Shown here in pieces: positions 1 through 8,092 of a stretch of DNA of 64,000 nt. This DNA is from Bog-532 sp963828445 (GTDB taxonomy: Bacteria > Actinomycetota > Actinomycetes > Streptosporangiales > Streptosporangiaceae): the NCBI GenBank assembly GCA_963828445.1, contig CAWHFP010000001.1, positions 1,116,001-1,180,000 on the forward strand, read 5' to 3'. The translations under genes and the position numbers were made by a program. Each line of letters begins with the position of its first letter. Position 1 is the stretch's first letter. The notes beneath the pieces were generated by a model that was not told the DNA's origin, did no database searches, and was given only the letters and a program-made list of their open reading frames with translations.

Positions 1-1
1 C

Positions 2-337
2 TACTCGACCCTGGTCCACCTGCAGCGGCTCAACGCCGACGTGCTCAAGATCGACCGCAGCTTCGTGGAGCAGATCAGCCGCAGCCGGCGCGACCGGGAG
101 ATCGTGGCCGCGGTCACCGCGATGTCGCACGCGCTGGGCATGACCGTGGTCGGCGAGGGCATCGAGACCAGCCATCAGCTCACCACCCTGGCCGAGCTGG
201 GATGTGACGAGGGGCAGGGACTGCTGTTCGGTCCACCGCTGACGCCGGATGAGGTGGAGGGCCCGGCTGGCCTGGGGCTGGCCGCCGGGCGCCGGGGGCG
301 CCGGTCAGGCCGGAGGACGGTCCAGGCGCGCCGCTAA
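2..337 (+). CDS. EAL-domain protein, C-terminal fragment (c-di-GMP phosphodiesterase family)
   Basis: The reading frame is open from the window edge to a TAA at 335-337, so only the C-terminal ~111 residues are present. It shows late EAL-domain signatures: LKIDRSFV (strand with catalytic-site Asp), then VVGEGIET, and a closing ELGCDEGQGLLFG. EAL domains hydrolyse cyclic di-GMP, and actinobacterial members often follow a GGDEF domain, which would lie outside the window. After the domain there is a ~30-residue Gly/Arg-rich tail of no recognised function. The stop overlaps the stop of the convergent gene by 3-4 bases. The family is clear; catalytic competence cannot be judged because the EAL motif itself is off the edge. 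Confidence 0.85.
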   Translation, partial: YSTLVHLQRLNADVLKIDRSFVEQISRSRRDREIVAAVTAMSHALGMTVVGEGIETSHQLTTLAELGCDEGQGLLFGPPLTPDEVEGPAGLGLAAGRRGRRSGRRTVQARR

Positions 338-1084
338 GCCGGCGGGTGCTCCAGCCGGATGGTGAGGGAGACGCCGCCGGTGATGATGGCGCCGGGGGCC
401 GGCAGGTCGGGATGCTCGGCAGCGGACAGGCACACATCGGCGTCGAACCCAGCGGTGCGGGTGACCGCGACGGTGAACTCCTGGCCGGTCAGCCGGTTGA
501 TGCGGCGTTCGGCTTTGACCACGGTGCCGGTGAGCCGCGCGTGCGGCTGGGCCTGGGCGGGCTCCGCGAACGCCCCGAACGGGAACGAAGTCGGCCGGGT
601 CGGCCGCGTCGTTCGGTCCCTTGGGCGCGGCGTGGAAGGCGTCTTCGTCGGCGTGGACCTGGACGGCCAGCCCCAGGGCCGTGAGCCGGGCCGTGCCGTC
701 GACCGGGTGGCCGGCCGCGATCAGGTGCCGGTACTGCTCGAGGTCGGCGGCCAGGGCGGTGACGTGGGCCCCGTCCGCGTCGAGCACGTTGGCCACGGTG
801 ATCGGTTCGCGAACCGGGTGGCACTGGGTCAAGCGGACTTCGGACATGGCCGCGAAGCCGGGGATGAAGCCGATCAGCTGCGGGCTTTTCTGCGGGCTGT
901 TGGGCCGGCCGCCGCGCCAGGCCAGGACGATGGCGGCACCGCTCTCGTCCTCCCAGCGCTGGACCCGGACGTTGCCGACCGTGTCGTAGTGCTGAGCGCG
1001 CTTGCTGGCTTCCAGCACCAGGCGGCGGAAGTCGTCCTCGCTGCCCGTGCCCAGCCCGATCGTTGCCAAAGTAGATGACGCCAC
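334..1084 (-). pseudogene. conserved hypothetical protein, one frameshift
   Basis: I do not recognise the family. The GTG start at 1084 follows an AAGG-type ribosome site. The first ~165 residues run in one frame down to about position 587. The coding signal then continues in another frame from GAFAEPAQAQ through RRINRLTGQEFTVAV to a TAG at 334-336. One surplus C in the run read as TTCCCGTTC on the minus strand (about 578-590) would explain the switch; removing it gives a single ~249-residue protein. No signal peptide or membrane segment is visible. It could be a sequencing error or a real inactivation. It converges on the EAL gene, and its own upstream region is empty. Confidence 0.6.
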
Positions 1085-1421
1085 GCAGTTACCTTATGGA
1101 GTCATTTGGCTCCCCGCTGTTAATTGGATGAGTTGCTGTGCGCCAAGGCGCCCGTCAGTTCCAGGCAGTTGATCGGGCGCGGGTCAGTTCTTCCCGAACC
1201 AGAGTCCGGGGCCTGCCCTGCAGGTTGAGAGGTGGATCCAGGGCGTCGAGAGCAGGCGGACAACCGCGGATCGTCCTCGCTGCTCAGCGGGACCACCGCC
1301 CGCAAGATGGCGGCCAGGGTGCGCCGGAAGGTGGAGAACTCAGCCCGGCGTCCCAGGCCCCCGGTATTCCGGACGGCCCGACAAATACCGTCCTCGTTTT
1401 GTCTTCGGCAGGCCGGCTGGT
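1085..1421. other. gene-free stretch of ~340 bp
   Basis: I see no convincing gene here; the open frames in it lack ribosome sites and recognisable sequence. It must hold the promoter of the leftward gene starting at 1084. A short imperfect inverted repeat (GGAG...CTCC, 1099-1114) lies just upstream of that gene. Confidence 0.4.
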
Positions 1422-1652
1422 TCAAGCCTGGAAGCGAGCTCGGACTGGAAATTCGCCGTTCTCTCGCCAGGCCTTCACCAGGGCCAAGGCAGCTCCGTTG
1501 TACTCGAAATTCTCCAGGCCGTCATCAGGCCAGACACGCTCTGTTTCGCGGTCTACGGTCATAGTCCGCACCTCGCCCGTGCTGGAGATGAAGGAGTACT
1601 TCACCTGCCGACCATCGTCAGCAACCTTCTTGATTTCGACGTTGATTGCCAC
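1422..1652 (-). CDS. 76-aa protein directly behind a polymorphic toxin; candidate immunity protein
   Basis: A small acidic soluble protein with no recognised domain. GTG start at 1652; its first base is 7 nt after the upstream toxin gene's TGA, with a GGAAG-type ribosome site inside the toxin's last codons, so the two are almost certainly co-transcribed. A paralogue of exactly the same length lies at 4747-4977. Both share a central WPDDG/WPEDG, an AL-V-A-W/Y-R pattern and a C-terminal QA. In polymorphic toxin loci the gene right after the toxin usually encodes the neutralising immunity protein, and spare copies nearby are common; this position is the basis of the call. Alternative: a small housekeeping protein of unknown role. 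Confidence 0.6.
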   Translation of the reverse strand: MAINVEIKKVADDGRQVKYSFISSTGEVRTMTVDRETERVWPDDGLENFEYNGAALALVKAWRENGEFPVRARFQA

Positions 1653-1658
1653 TGTCAG

Positions 1659-3098
1659 TCACTTCCAGGGCTTGGCATAGTCCTCGTTTGACGCAGGCCA
1701 GGTGTCCACCGACCAGTCCGCCACCTGGTTGGCCGCTGCGTGCGCCTCCGAATAGGTCGCCCCAGGATGGCTCACATAGTAATTATGCTCAGCGGACTCG
1801 TGTTCCAGGAGCATGACATCGGGTGGCGTGCCGCGGCCGGACCTCAACCGGAGCCAGGCCTCGGCCATGTCCGGGCTGGGCGCATATCTGCTGATGACAA
1901 GTTCCTCGTCGTAAGCATCAAGGGGATGTTCTTCGAAGAAGACATGATCTTTAATGGCCTGAATCTCCTCCACGGTGAAGCCACTGCCGCCGCCGACTCG
2001 GGGCGTGTCGCGCAGATGGCCGGCGATGTCCGCCGCATCATCGGACTCGCGGATGGCGTCATAGGCATTGGCCGCCCATCGCTCCTCGCGGTCCCAGGCT
2101 CGGAGTGAACCATCGCTGGGCGGGCGGGCCGACCCGCCGCTCTGGCCAGGGATAGGGGTGGCCGCGGCGCCTTCTGCCGCTGTGCGACTACCTTGCTCGG
2201 CTTCGCCGCGAGCACGAACGGCGAGGTCGGTATCGGTGCGGCGGAGGTCAGCGATGGCTTTGCGGAGGAACTGGATGGTGTCCTGCACGATCGTGTGCAG
2301 AGCCCGGCCGAGGTCTTTGAACGCGGCTGACAGCACGCGCAGGACCGCCTGCTCGACCGCTTGGGCCATTTCGCGCCAGCCACCACCGGGGCCACCAGTT
2401 TCGAGGGGGCGGCTGGTCGCACGGTGCCAACTGGTGTCGGAAGCCTGCTCGACCTGCGAGCCGCGCTTGGTCAAGCCTGAGGCCAGGGCCTCCAGCGCGT
2501 TGTAGTCGGCCTTGAGCACGACCGCTTCGCTGGCCACCTGGCCGCCGCCGGTGACGAGCTTGCCGACCGCGCCACCGAGGGCGTCGCCAACGATCGCCGC
2601 CGCCTTGTTGATCAGGGCGCCCAGCAACTGGCCTTCAAGCTCCTGAAGGGCAGCGCGGACGATCAGGCGGGCCGCGGCCACCTCGACGGGGACTTCGGCC
2701 TCGGCCAGGCCAAAGGTGAACAGCGCCTCGCCCTGGGTCGCGATCACTTCCCCGGCCAGGGCCACGGCCGCACCAATGACCACCATCTTCTGGGCGACCA
2801 CGGCGTCGGCGGCCACATCCAGGGCGCCGGCGAAGACCTCCATCGGACCACGGAGATCGCTGATCACACCGTGGTAGTGATCCCAGTCTGAGGCCAGCGT
2901 CCGGGCGAAAGCCGACTCATCATGGGCTGCCACGGCCGTTACCGCGGACTTGGACTGGCTCGACAATGAGTTGACCTCGGCGGCGTACTCGCGCAGATCC
3001 CGGGCCCACGCACGCAACTGGTCTTCGTCAATTCCAGGCCACGGCAGCCCGACCAGGTTGAACGCGTCCGCCACCCACCCCGGCAGCTCCAGCGACAC
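1659..3098 (-). CDS. WXG100/CpnT-like N-terminus polymorphic toxin
   Basis: About 479 aa from the GTG at 3098, chosen because AGGAG and GGAGG lie 5-14 nt upstream; a TTG 81 bases earlier has no such site. Residues 1-~110 resemble the helical WXG100/CpnT N-terminal module (ELPGWVADAFNLVGLPWPG), which targets proteins to ESX/type VII export. Residues ~100-190 form an Ala-rich, possibly membrane-associated helical region. A Gly/Ser/Pro-rich linker lies near 310-345. The last ~110 residues carry HVFFEEHP, MAEAWLRL and a LLEHESAEHNYY motif, then YSEAHAAAN, a pattern I associate with C-terminal toxin modules of Rhs/CdiA/WXG-type proteins. The HExxEH-like residues could bind metal, but the activity is unknown. 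The small gene just downstream is the likely immunity gene. Confidence 0.7.
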   Translation of the reverse strand: MSLELPGWVADAFNLVGLPWPGIDEDQLRAWARDLREYAAEVNSLSSQSKSAVTAVAAHDESAFARTLASDWDHYHGVISDLRGPMEVFAGALDVAADAVVAQKMVVIGAAVALAGEVIATQGEALFTFGLAEAEVPVEVAAARLIVRAALQELEGQLLGALINKAAAIVGDALGGAVGKLVTGGGQVASEAVVLKADYNALEALASGLTKRGSQVEQASDTSWHRATSRPLETGGPGGGWREMAQAVEQAVLRVLSAAFKDLGRALHTIVQDTIQFLRKAIADLRRTDTDLAVRARGEAEQGSRTAAEGAAATPIPGQSGGSARPPSDGSLRAWDREERWAANAYDAIRESDDAADIAGHLRDTPRVGGGSGFTVEEIQAIKDHVFFEEHPLDAYDEELVISRYAPSPDMAEAWLRLRSGRGTPPDVMLLEHESAEHNYYVSHPGATYSEAHAAANQVADWSVDTWPASNEDYAKPWK

Positions 3099-3224
3099 GA
3101 GGCCTCCGCTCCTGTCAGCCGTCCAATTGCCTTTCGTACCGTAACGACCGAATCGGGATCGCGGGTTCAGTAGGCGCAAAATCCGTAGCCGGGCGCGACG
3201 GCAGGTCTACAGAATGAGGGCGTG

Positions 3225-4084
3225 ATGCTTCTGGTTCCTGTCGATCCGCTGCGGGCGCGGCGGGCTGATGAGCACTTCGCGGCGGAGGCTGAGGCGGCGG
3301 AGGCCGCGGGGGTGGCCGTGGCGCTGGTGGATCACGATGCGCTGACCGAGCCGGACTGGGCCGGCGGGACCACCCGCGCTGTGCGGCGGGTGCCTGAGGG
3401 TGGCGGCGCGGCGGTGTACCGGGGCTGGATGTTGCGGAGCGAGCAGTACGCCGCGTTCGCGGGCGCGCTGGCGGGGCGCGGGGTGACGTTGCGGACGGGG
3501 GCCGCGGATTACCGGCGGGCGCATGAGCTGCCGGGGTGGTACGCGGCGCTGGCTTCGGTGACGCCGGAGTCGGTGTGGACCGAAGGCGGCGCGCAGGAGG
3601 ACTTCGGGGCGGCCTGCGCTGAGCTTGGCGGCGGGCCGGCGGTGCTGCGGGACTACGTGAAGTCGATGAAGCACTACTGGGATGAGGCGGCGTTCATCCC
3701 CGACGTCGCGGACCGGGCCGCGGCGTGGAAGGTGGCCTCCGGTTTCGTGAACTGCGGGACGAGGAGTTCACGGGCGGGTTCGTGCTGCGCCGGTTCGAAG
3801 ATTTCACCTCCGCCGAGGTGCGGACCTGGTGGGTGGGCGGAGCTTGCCGGCTGGTCACCGCGCATCCGGATACGCCGGAGGTGCCAGCGCCGGAGGGTCT
3901 CGACCTGGATGGGCTGGCGCCGCTGGTGGCCGCACTGGGGCTGCCGTTTGCCACCGTGGACCTGGCCCTGCGCGGCGATGGCGTTTGGCGGGTCATCGAG
4001 CTGGGTGATGGGCAGGTCAGCGACCGGCCGTCCAGCACGGACCCGGCGGTGTTTGTGGCGGCCATCCTGCCCGACGTCAGCTGA
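3225..4084 (+). pseudogene. ATP-grasp domain protein (DUF4343-like), one frameshift
   Basis: The ATG at 3225 (preceded by GAGGG; GTG at 3222 is also possible) opens a frame giving LLVPVDPLRARRADEHF and DYVKSMKHYW. Near 3735-3748 the coding signal moves to another frame, continuing RFRELRDEEFTGGFVLRRFE, then WRVIELGDGQVSD and a TGA at 4082-4084. Restoring one base gives ~287 residues, as expected for small ATP-grasp ligase-like proteins. The V/IELGDGQVS segment and the KxMKHYW lysine region are typical of actinobacterial DUF4343-type ATP-grasp members. The substrate is unknown. The 3' end overlaps the convergent Uma2 gene by 8 bases. Indel error and genuine decay are both possible. Confidence 0.65.
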
Positions 4085-4658
4085 TGCGGCGGGTGAGGTC
4101 GGCTGGGTCGATCTCGAGGGCGAATGGCTTGGTGATCCGGCTCCGAGTACCGGCAGTGGCCGTGGACTTGGTGAGGTAGCGCCCACGACTGAGCGAGGAG
4201 ACGACGATGCGCGGTGTTTCCTGGAGCTCGACTCGCCAGTAGACCGGAATGCCCGCCTCGGCGTACATGGCCGGCTTGATCGCCCGGTCAATCGAAACAG
4301 TTGATGGCGAGACGACTTCGACCACCGTAAATACGGCCTCGGCAGGAATCCGGATTGTCGCCTCGTCGATCGCGTTCGCATCCACAACCACGACATCGGG
4401 TACCAGCAACTTGTTGCCTGGTATGGCGACATTGACCGCCTCCAGGACCTCGGCCTCCGCACCCGCCGCGACGGCTGCCTGGGCAAGTGCCTGATGCAGC
4501 CAGTAGGACGCGCGCTGATGGGCTACCCCCGGTGCCGGACTCACGACCAGGACCCCACCCTCGTAGACCTCGAAACGAGTGTGGTCACCGGAATCGGGCA
4601 GCGCTTCGACGTCGTCCGGCGTCCATGGCCCGGTGTGCTCGACCAGCGCAACGCTCAC
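4077..4658 (-). CDS. Uma2-family PD-(D/E)xK nuclease-like protein
   Basis: 193 aa from the GTG at 4658, which has a GGGGAGG ribosome site 7 nt upstream; other in-frame starts upstream lack one. The sequence follows the Uma2 pattern: a TRFEVYEGGVLVV strand, HQRASYWLHQ helix, LVPDVVVVD (PD), VFTVVEVVSPST (EVxSP) and KPAMYAEAGIPVYWRV. The family has a restriction-endonuclease-like fold, is greatly expanded in actinobacteria and cyanobacteria, and its cellular role is not established. It lies 88 bp downstream of the small 76-aa gene at 4747-4977 on the same strand and may be co-transcribed with it. Confidence 0.85.
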   Translation of the reverse strand: MSVALVEHTGPWTPDDVEALPDSGDHTRFEVYEGGVLVVSPAPGVAHQRASYWLHQALAQAAVAAGAEAEVLEAVNVAIPGNKLLVPDVVVVDANAIDEATIRIPAEAVFTVVEVVSPSTVSIDRAIKPAMYAEAGIPVYWRVELQETPRIVVSSLSRGRYLTKSTATAGTRSRITKPFALEIDPADLTRRIS

Positions 4659-4746
4659 GTGCGACACCTCCCCTGCCCTACCCAGTCTGACACTTCGAGC
4701 ATCGCAGCGGGGTGTGACAGTCTTCCGGGTTTGGTCAGCTGAGCGG

Positions 4747-4977
4747 TCAGGCCTGGTGGAGGGCGACGTCGGGGAGGCGGCCGTCGAGGCGGTAGGCACG
4801 GACGATGGCCTGGGCGGCCCCGCCGAAGAGGCCGCCGACGTCTCCGTCTTCGGGCCAGATGCGGTCTTCGTCGAGGTTGATGGCCAGGGTGCGCGCGGGA
4901 GCGACCCCATCGGAGAAGGAGTAGGTGGCGGAACGGTCGTCGCCGGCGATCTTCTCGGCGCGGACGTAGATGCCCAT
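4747..4977 (-). CDS. 76-aa paralogue of the candidate immunity protein at 1422-1652
   Basis: ATG at 4975-4977, 76 codons, no recognised domain. It has the same length and residue pattern as the protein encoded at 1422-1652: WPEDG near residue 41, AIVRAYRLDG near 57, and a terminal HQA. No toxin gene adjoins it: its same-strand downstream neighbour is Uma2 and the divergent upstream gene is DUF488. If the first copy is an immunity gene, this would be an orphan immunity paralogue. If not, the pair simply defines a small duplicated family. It sits inside a much longer spurious open frame, and the true start is fixed by the homology. Confidence 0.65.
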   Translation of the reverse strand: MGIYVRAEKIAGDDRSATYSFSDGVAPARTLAINLDEDRIWPEDGDVGGLFGGAAQAIVRAYRLDGRLPDVALHQA

Positions 4978-5028
4978 GACTGTGGCACGGACCGGGTGAG
5001 CTGGCGGTTCACAGCGGCATAGCCTGAG

Positions 5029-5547
5029 GTGGTGGCGTCGCGGGTGGTGTGGACGGTCGGCCATTCGACGCAGCCGGTGGACACGCTGGTGGAGTTGCTG
5101 CACGGTCAGGGGATCGAGGCGCTGGCTGACGTCCGGTCGGCGCCGTATTCGCGGCACAATCCGCAGTTCCGGAAGGAAAAGCTGCGGGCTTCGGTGGAAC
5201 AGGCCGGGCTGCGGTACGTGTGGCTGGGGGCGGAGCTGGGCGGGCGGCCGCCGGAGCCGGAGTTCTACGACGTCAAGGGGCACGCCCGCTACGACCTGGT
5301 TGCGGAAACCGAACGCTTCCAAGCCGGGCTGGAACGCCTGCTGACCGGGGCCGCCGCCTACCGGGTGGCCATCATGTGCAGCGAGGAGGACCCGGCCCGC
5401 TGTCACCGGCGGCTGCTGGTGACGCGGGCTCTGGTGGCGCGCGGGGTCGAGGTGCGGCACATCCGCGGGGACGGGACCGTCATGACCGAGGCCGAGCTGA
5501 GCGACGGCGAGGCCGCGGACCCGGGGCAGGCGGCGTTGTTCGACTAG
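5029..5547 (+). CDS. DUF488 family protein
   Basis: 172 aa from GTG 5029; the next codon is also GTG, so the start is uncertain by one residue. DUF488 hallmarks are present in order: WTVGHST near the N-terminus, DVRSAPYSRHNPQF, the HARYDL region, and IMCSEEDPARCHRRLL, the conserved Cys/Arg/His segment. The family is widespread and thought to be enzymatic or nucleic-acid associated, but its reaction is not defined. It diverges from the 76-aa gene across ~50 bp, so the two promoters must overlap. A rightward YbjQ-like gene follows after 30 bp. Confidence 0.9.
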   Translation: MVASRVVWTVGHSTQPVDTLVELLHGQGIEALADVRSAPYSRHNPQFRKEKLRASVEQAGLRYVWLGAELGGRPPEPEFYDVKGHARYDLVAETERFQAGLERLLTGAAAYRVAIMCSEEDPARCHRRLLVTRALVARGVEVRHIRGDGTVMTEAELSDGEAADPGQAALFD

Positions 5548-5577
5548 ACGGCCGGCCGGTGGGCGTTTACTGGTGCT

Positions 5578-6369
5578 GTGAGCAAGACCGGCGCCCCGTG
5601 GGACTCGCTGCTTTCCGTCGGCGAGTTCGCGGCGATCCGGCGGGCCGGGTTCGAGCCAGCCGGCCAGGTGTTCGGGGCCGCGGTGTACTACCTGGCCACC
5701 GTGGCCGGGGTCAGCTGCCCGGGGACGATGGCGGCGCTGCCCGTGGCCCAGCGGCTGTACGAGGCGCGGCGCACGGCGCTCGACCGGATGGCCAGCCAGT
5801 GCGCCCGTCTCGGCGGCCACGGCGTTGTGGGTACGTCGATGCAGGTCACGGAGGTTCCCGGCACCGACGTCACGGCGGCCGCGATCAAGTTCACGGCGGC
5901 CGGGACGGCGGTGCGGGCCAGCGGCGCCGCACCGCTCGCGCGCCCGTTCACCTGCGACCTGTCCGGCCCGGACTTCGCCAAGCTGATCATGGCCGGCTGG
6001 GTCCCGGCCGGTATCGCGCTGGGCATCTCGGTCGCCGGGCTGCACGACGACATGGTGACGACCAACTCCGGCCCGTGGGGCACGGGCAACGGCGAGGTGC
6101 CCAGCTACACCAGCCTGATCACCCAGGCTCGGCAGGGCGCCCGCGATCGTCTGGAGCGGTCGGTCCAGGAACTGGGCGCCGACGGCGTGGTCGTGTCGGT
6201 CATGACCTTGCGGGTTCGCAGCGAACCCTGCCGCGCGCACGCGGCGGCCGCGGACCACTTCGCCGAGGCCGTCATCACCGGCACCGCCCTGGCCCGGTTC
6301 GGCCGCCGGGACAGCACCCGTCTGCCGCCCGCGCTCGCGGTCATGCGATGTCGTGGAGGAAGTCGATGA
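5578..6369 (+). CDS. YbjQ-like heavy-metal-binding-domain protein
   Basis: 263 aa from a GTG start at 5578. Two related segments with the YbjQ/UPF0145 pattern are visible: LDRMASQCARLGGHGVVG with a following strand and KFTAAGTAV, then LERSVQELGADGVVVSVM with FAEAVITGTALARF. The pattern is a helix ending in a Gly-Ala-(D/N)-(G/A)-Val-(I/V) turn, and this duplicated form is common in actinobacteria. No signal peptide. The function is unproven despite the name; the E. coli-type family forms pentamers. The last 29 bases overlap the end of the convergent hydrolase gene. Confidence 0.75.
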   Translation: MSKTGAPWDSLLSVGEFAAIRRAGFEPAGQVFGAAVYYLATVAGVSCPGTMAALPVAQRLYEARRTALDRMASQCARLGGHGVVGTSMQVTEVPGTDVTAAAIKFTAAGTAVRASGAAPLARPFTCDLSGPDFAKLIMAGWVPAGIALGISVAGLHDDMVTTNSGPWGTGNGEVPSYTSLITQARQGARDRLERSVQELGADGVVVSVMTLRVRSEPCRAHAAAADHFAEAVITGTALARFGRRDSTRLPPALAVMRCRGGSR

Positions 6370-7288
6370 GGCCGGTGAAGTAGACCGCCTGGTCGTCATA
6401 CATGGCCATGTGGCTGCCGTCCGGGCAGTGCAGGTAGCGGCCGCGCGGCAGGCGATGGGCCATCATCCCCATGTGGGCCGGGTCCATGGTGTCGTGACGG
6501 GCGCCAATGACCAGGGTCGGCACGTGGATCGAGGCCAGGTCGGCGGTCCGGTCCCAGTGGGCGAGACTGGCGTCGGCGCTGATGCCCAGCTCGCTGGGAC
6601 CCTGCATGGAGACGTAGATGGCCTGGTTGATGTGATCGAAGCCCCGCTGGGCCGGGTCGGGCCAGTGCTCCGGCGGCATCCGCAGCACGTGATGGACGTA
6701 GTGCTGCTGCATCAGCAGCTCCATGTAGCGCGGGTTCTCGGTTTCACCCTTGGCCTCGAGTGCCTTGATCTCCGCCAGCGCCGCCTGGTCCATCTGCGGC
6801 ATCAGTACCTGCTCGGCGTAGGCGTTGTAGGCCGGGACGCTCGACATCATGTTGGAGATGACCAGGCCGCGCAGGTGCTCCTGGTGGTGCAGGGCGTACT
6901 CCATGGCCAGGATCCCGCCCCAGGAGTGGCCGAGCAGGACAAAGTTGTCCTGGTCCAGGCCGAGCGCCTGGCGGACCTGCTCCACCTCGTCCACGAACCG
7001 GTCGAGGTCCCACAGCGATGGCTCGTCGGGCTGATCGCTGAATCCGGAGCCCAGCTGGTCGTAGTAGTAGTACTCGATGCCTTCGGCGGGAAGGTAGCTG
7101 TCGCAAGGCTCGAAGTATTCGTGGGTCGCCCCGGGGCCGCCGTGCAGCAGCAGCACCTTAGGACCGGAGCTGTTGCCGACCCGCTTCACCCATACCTGCT
7201 GCGGGCCCACGGGCGTGGTCACCGGAATCTTCCGCGCGCCTCCGCTCAGCATGTCGCTCCGCCCGGAGTAGTCCAGATAGCTGCTCAT
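6341..7288 (-). CDS. proline-iminopeptidase-type alpha/beta hydrolase
   Basis: 315 aa from ATG 7288, with AAGGAG 9 nt upstream (a GTG two codons earlier is possible). S33-type alpha/beta-hydrolase signatures: the oxyanion motif LLLHGGPGATHE near residue 50, DQLGSGFSD, the nucleophile elbow LLGHSWGG near 115, the acid in VIGARHDTMDP, and the catalytic His in CPDGSHMAMYDD. Such enzymes release N-terminal proline or act as amidases/esterases on small peptides. No export signal, so a cytoplasmic enzyme is likely. It stands alone, leftward, and overlaps the convergent YbjQ-like gene at its 3' end. Confidence 0.9.
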   Translation of the reverse strand: MSSYLDYSGRSDMLSGGARKIPVTTPVGPQQVWVKRVGNSSGPKVLLLHGGPGATHEYFEPCDSYLPAEGIEYYYYDQLGSGFSDQPDEPSLWDLDRFVDEVEQVRQALGLDQDNFVLLGHSWGGILAMEYALHHQEHLRGLVISNMMSSVPAYNAYAEQVLMPQMDQAALAEIKALEAKGETENPRYMELLMQQHYVHHVLRMPPEHWPDPAQRGFDHINQAIYVSMQGPSELGISADASLAHWDRTADLASIHVPTLVIGARHDTMDPAHMGMMAHRLPRGRYLHCPDGSHMAMYDDQAVYFTGLIDFLHDIA

Positions 7289-7353
7289 CGGCACGCACTC
7301 CTTCAGACCTTCGGGGTTTCCTCAGCCTAACGACGGGACAGGAAGCTGCCGTA

Positions 7354-8076
7354 TCAGCCCGGGCGGCGGGTGATGAAGACGAATTCGAGGCCGGGGCGGT
7401 CGGGGGCGTCGCGGACCTCGTCGACGAGCAGGCCGGCCGCGGTCAGGGCGGTGGTGAGCTGGTCGCGGCCACGGAAGCGCAGGGTGGATTGCGAGGTCAG
7501 CACGGCGCCGTCATTTTTGAAATTGAAGGTGGTGTGGAACGACACCCGGTCCCCATCGGCTTCCGTCAGCTCGGTCCACATTTCGACCGGGCCGGTACTC
7601 GTGAGCACGAGGCGGCGGGTCTGATCCCACTGCCGCCATGCCTGCTGGGCTGGGTCGCGGGTCTCGAACACCAGCCGGCCGCCGGGCCGCAGGGCGTTGC
7701 GGGCGGCGGTCAGGGCCGTCGCCCAGTCCTGGTCGGTGACGAAGACCTGGGCCACGTTCCCGGTCATGAAGGCCAGGTCAGCTTGGAGGGTGGCGGGCAG
7801 GCCGGCGGCTGGGGTGTGCAGCCAGCGGACCTTGTCGGCGTGCGGTTTGCGGCGGGCGACGTCGAGGGAGGCCTGGGCGGGGTCGGCGCCGATCACCTCC
7901 GGGCCCCGCGCGGCCAGCAGGCAGGCCAGGGTCCCGGTGCCGCAGCCGATGTCGAGGACGCGCTGGGCGTTGAACTCCATGGCCATGGCCAGGTAAGCGT
8001 CCAGGTCGGAGCGGTCGTCGTCGACCGCGTCGTAGATCTGGGCCAGCCGCGGTTCGGCGAAGATGGCGTCCGGCAC
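7354..8076 (-). CDS. class I SAM-dependent methyltransferase
   Basis: 240 aa from GTG 8076, where homology begins (PDAIFAEPRLAQIYDA). Motif I VLDIGCGTGTLACLL lies near residue 40, then EVIGADPAQASLDVAR (motif post-I), DLAFMTGNVAQVF and LRPGGRLVFETRDP. The C-terminal beta-sheet ends with EFVFITRRPG. The substrate cannot be told; the family includes small-molecule methyltransferases. It starts 16 bp behind the FIST gene on the same strand, so both probably share a transcript. Confidence 0.85.
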   Translation of the reverse strand: MPDAIFAEPRLAQIYDAVDDDRSDLDAYLAMAMEFNAQRVLDIGCGTGTLACLLAARGPEVIGADPAQASLDVARRKPHADKVRWLHTPAAGLPATLQADLAFMTGNVAQVFVTDQDWATALTAARNALRPGGRLVFETRDPAQQAWRQWDQTRRLVLTSTGPVEMWTELTEADGDRVSFHTTFNFKNDGAVLTSQSTLRFRGRDQLTTALTAAGLLVDEVRDAPDRPGLEFVFITRRPG

Positions 8077-8092
8077 GCTGGGGCTCGCGCGG

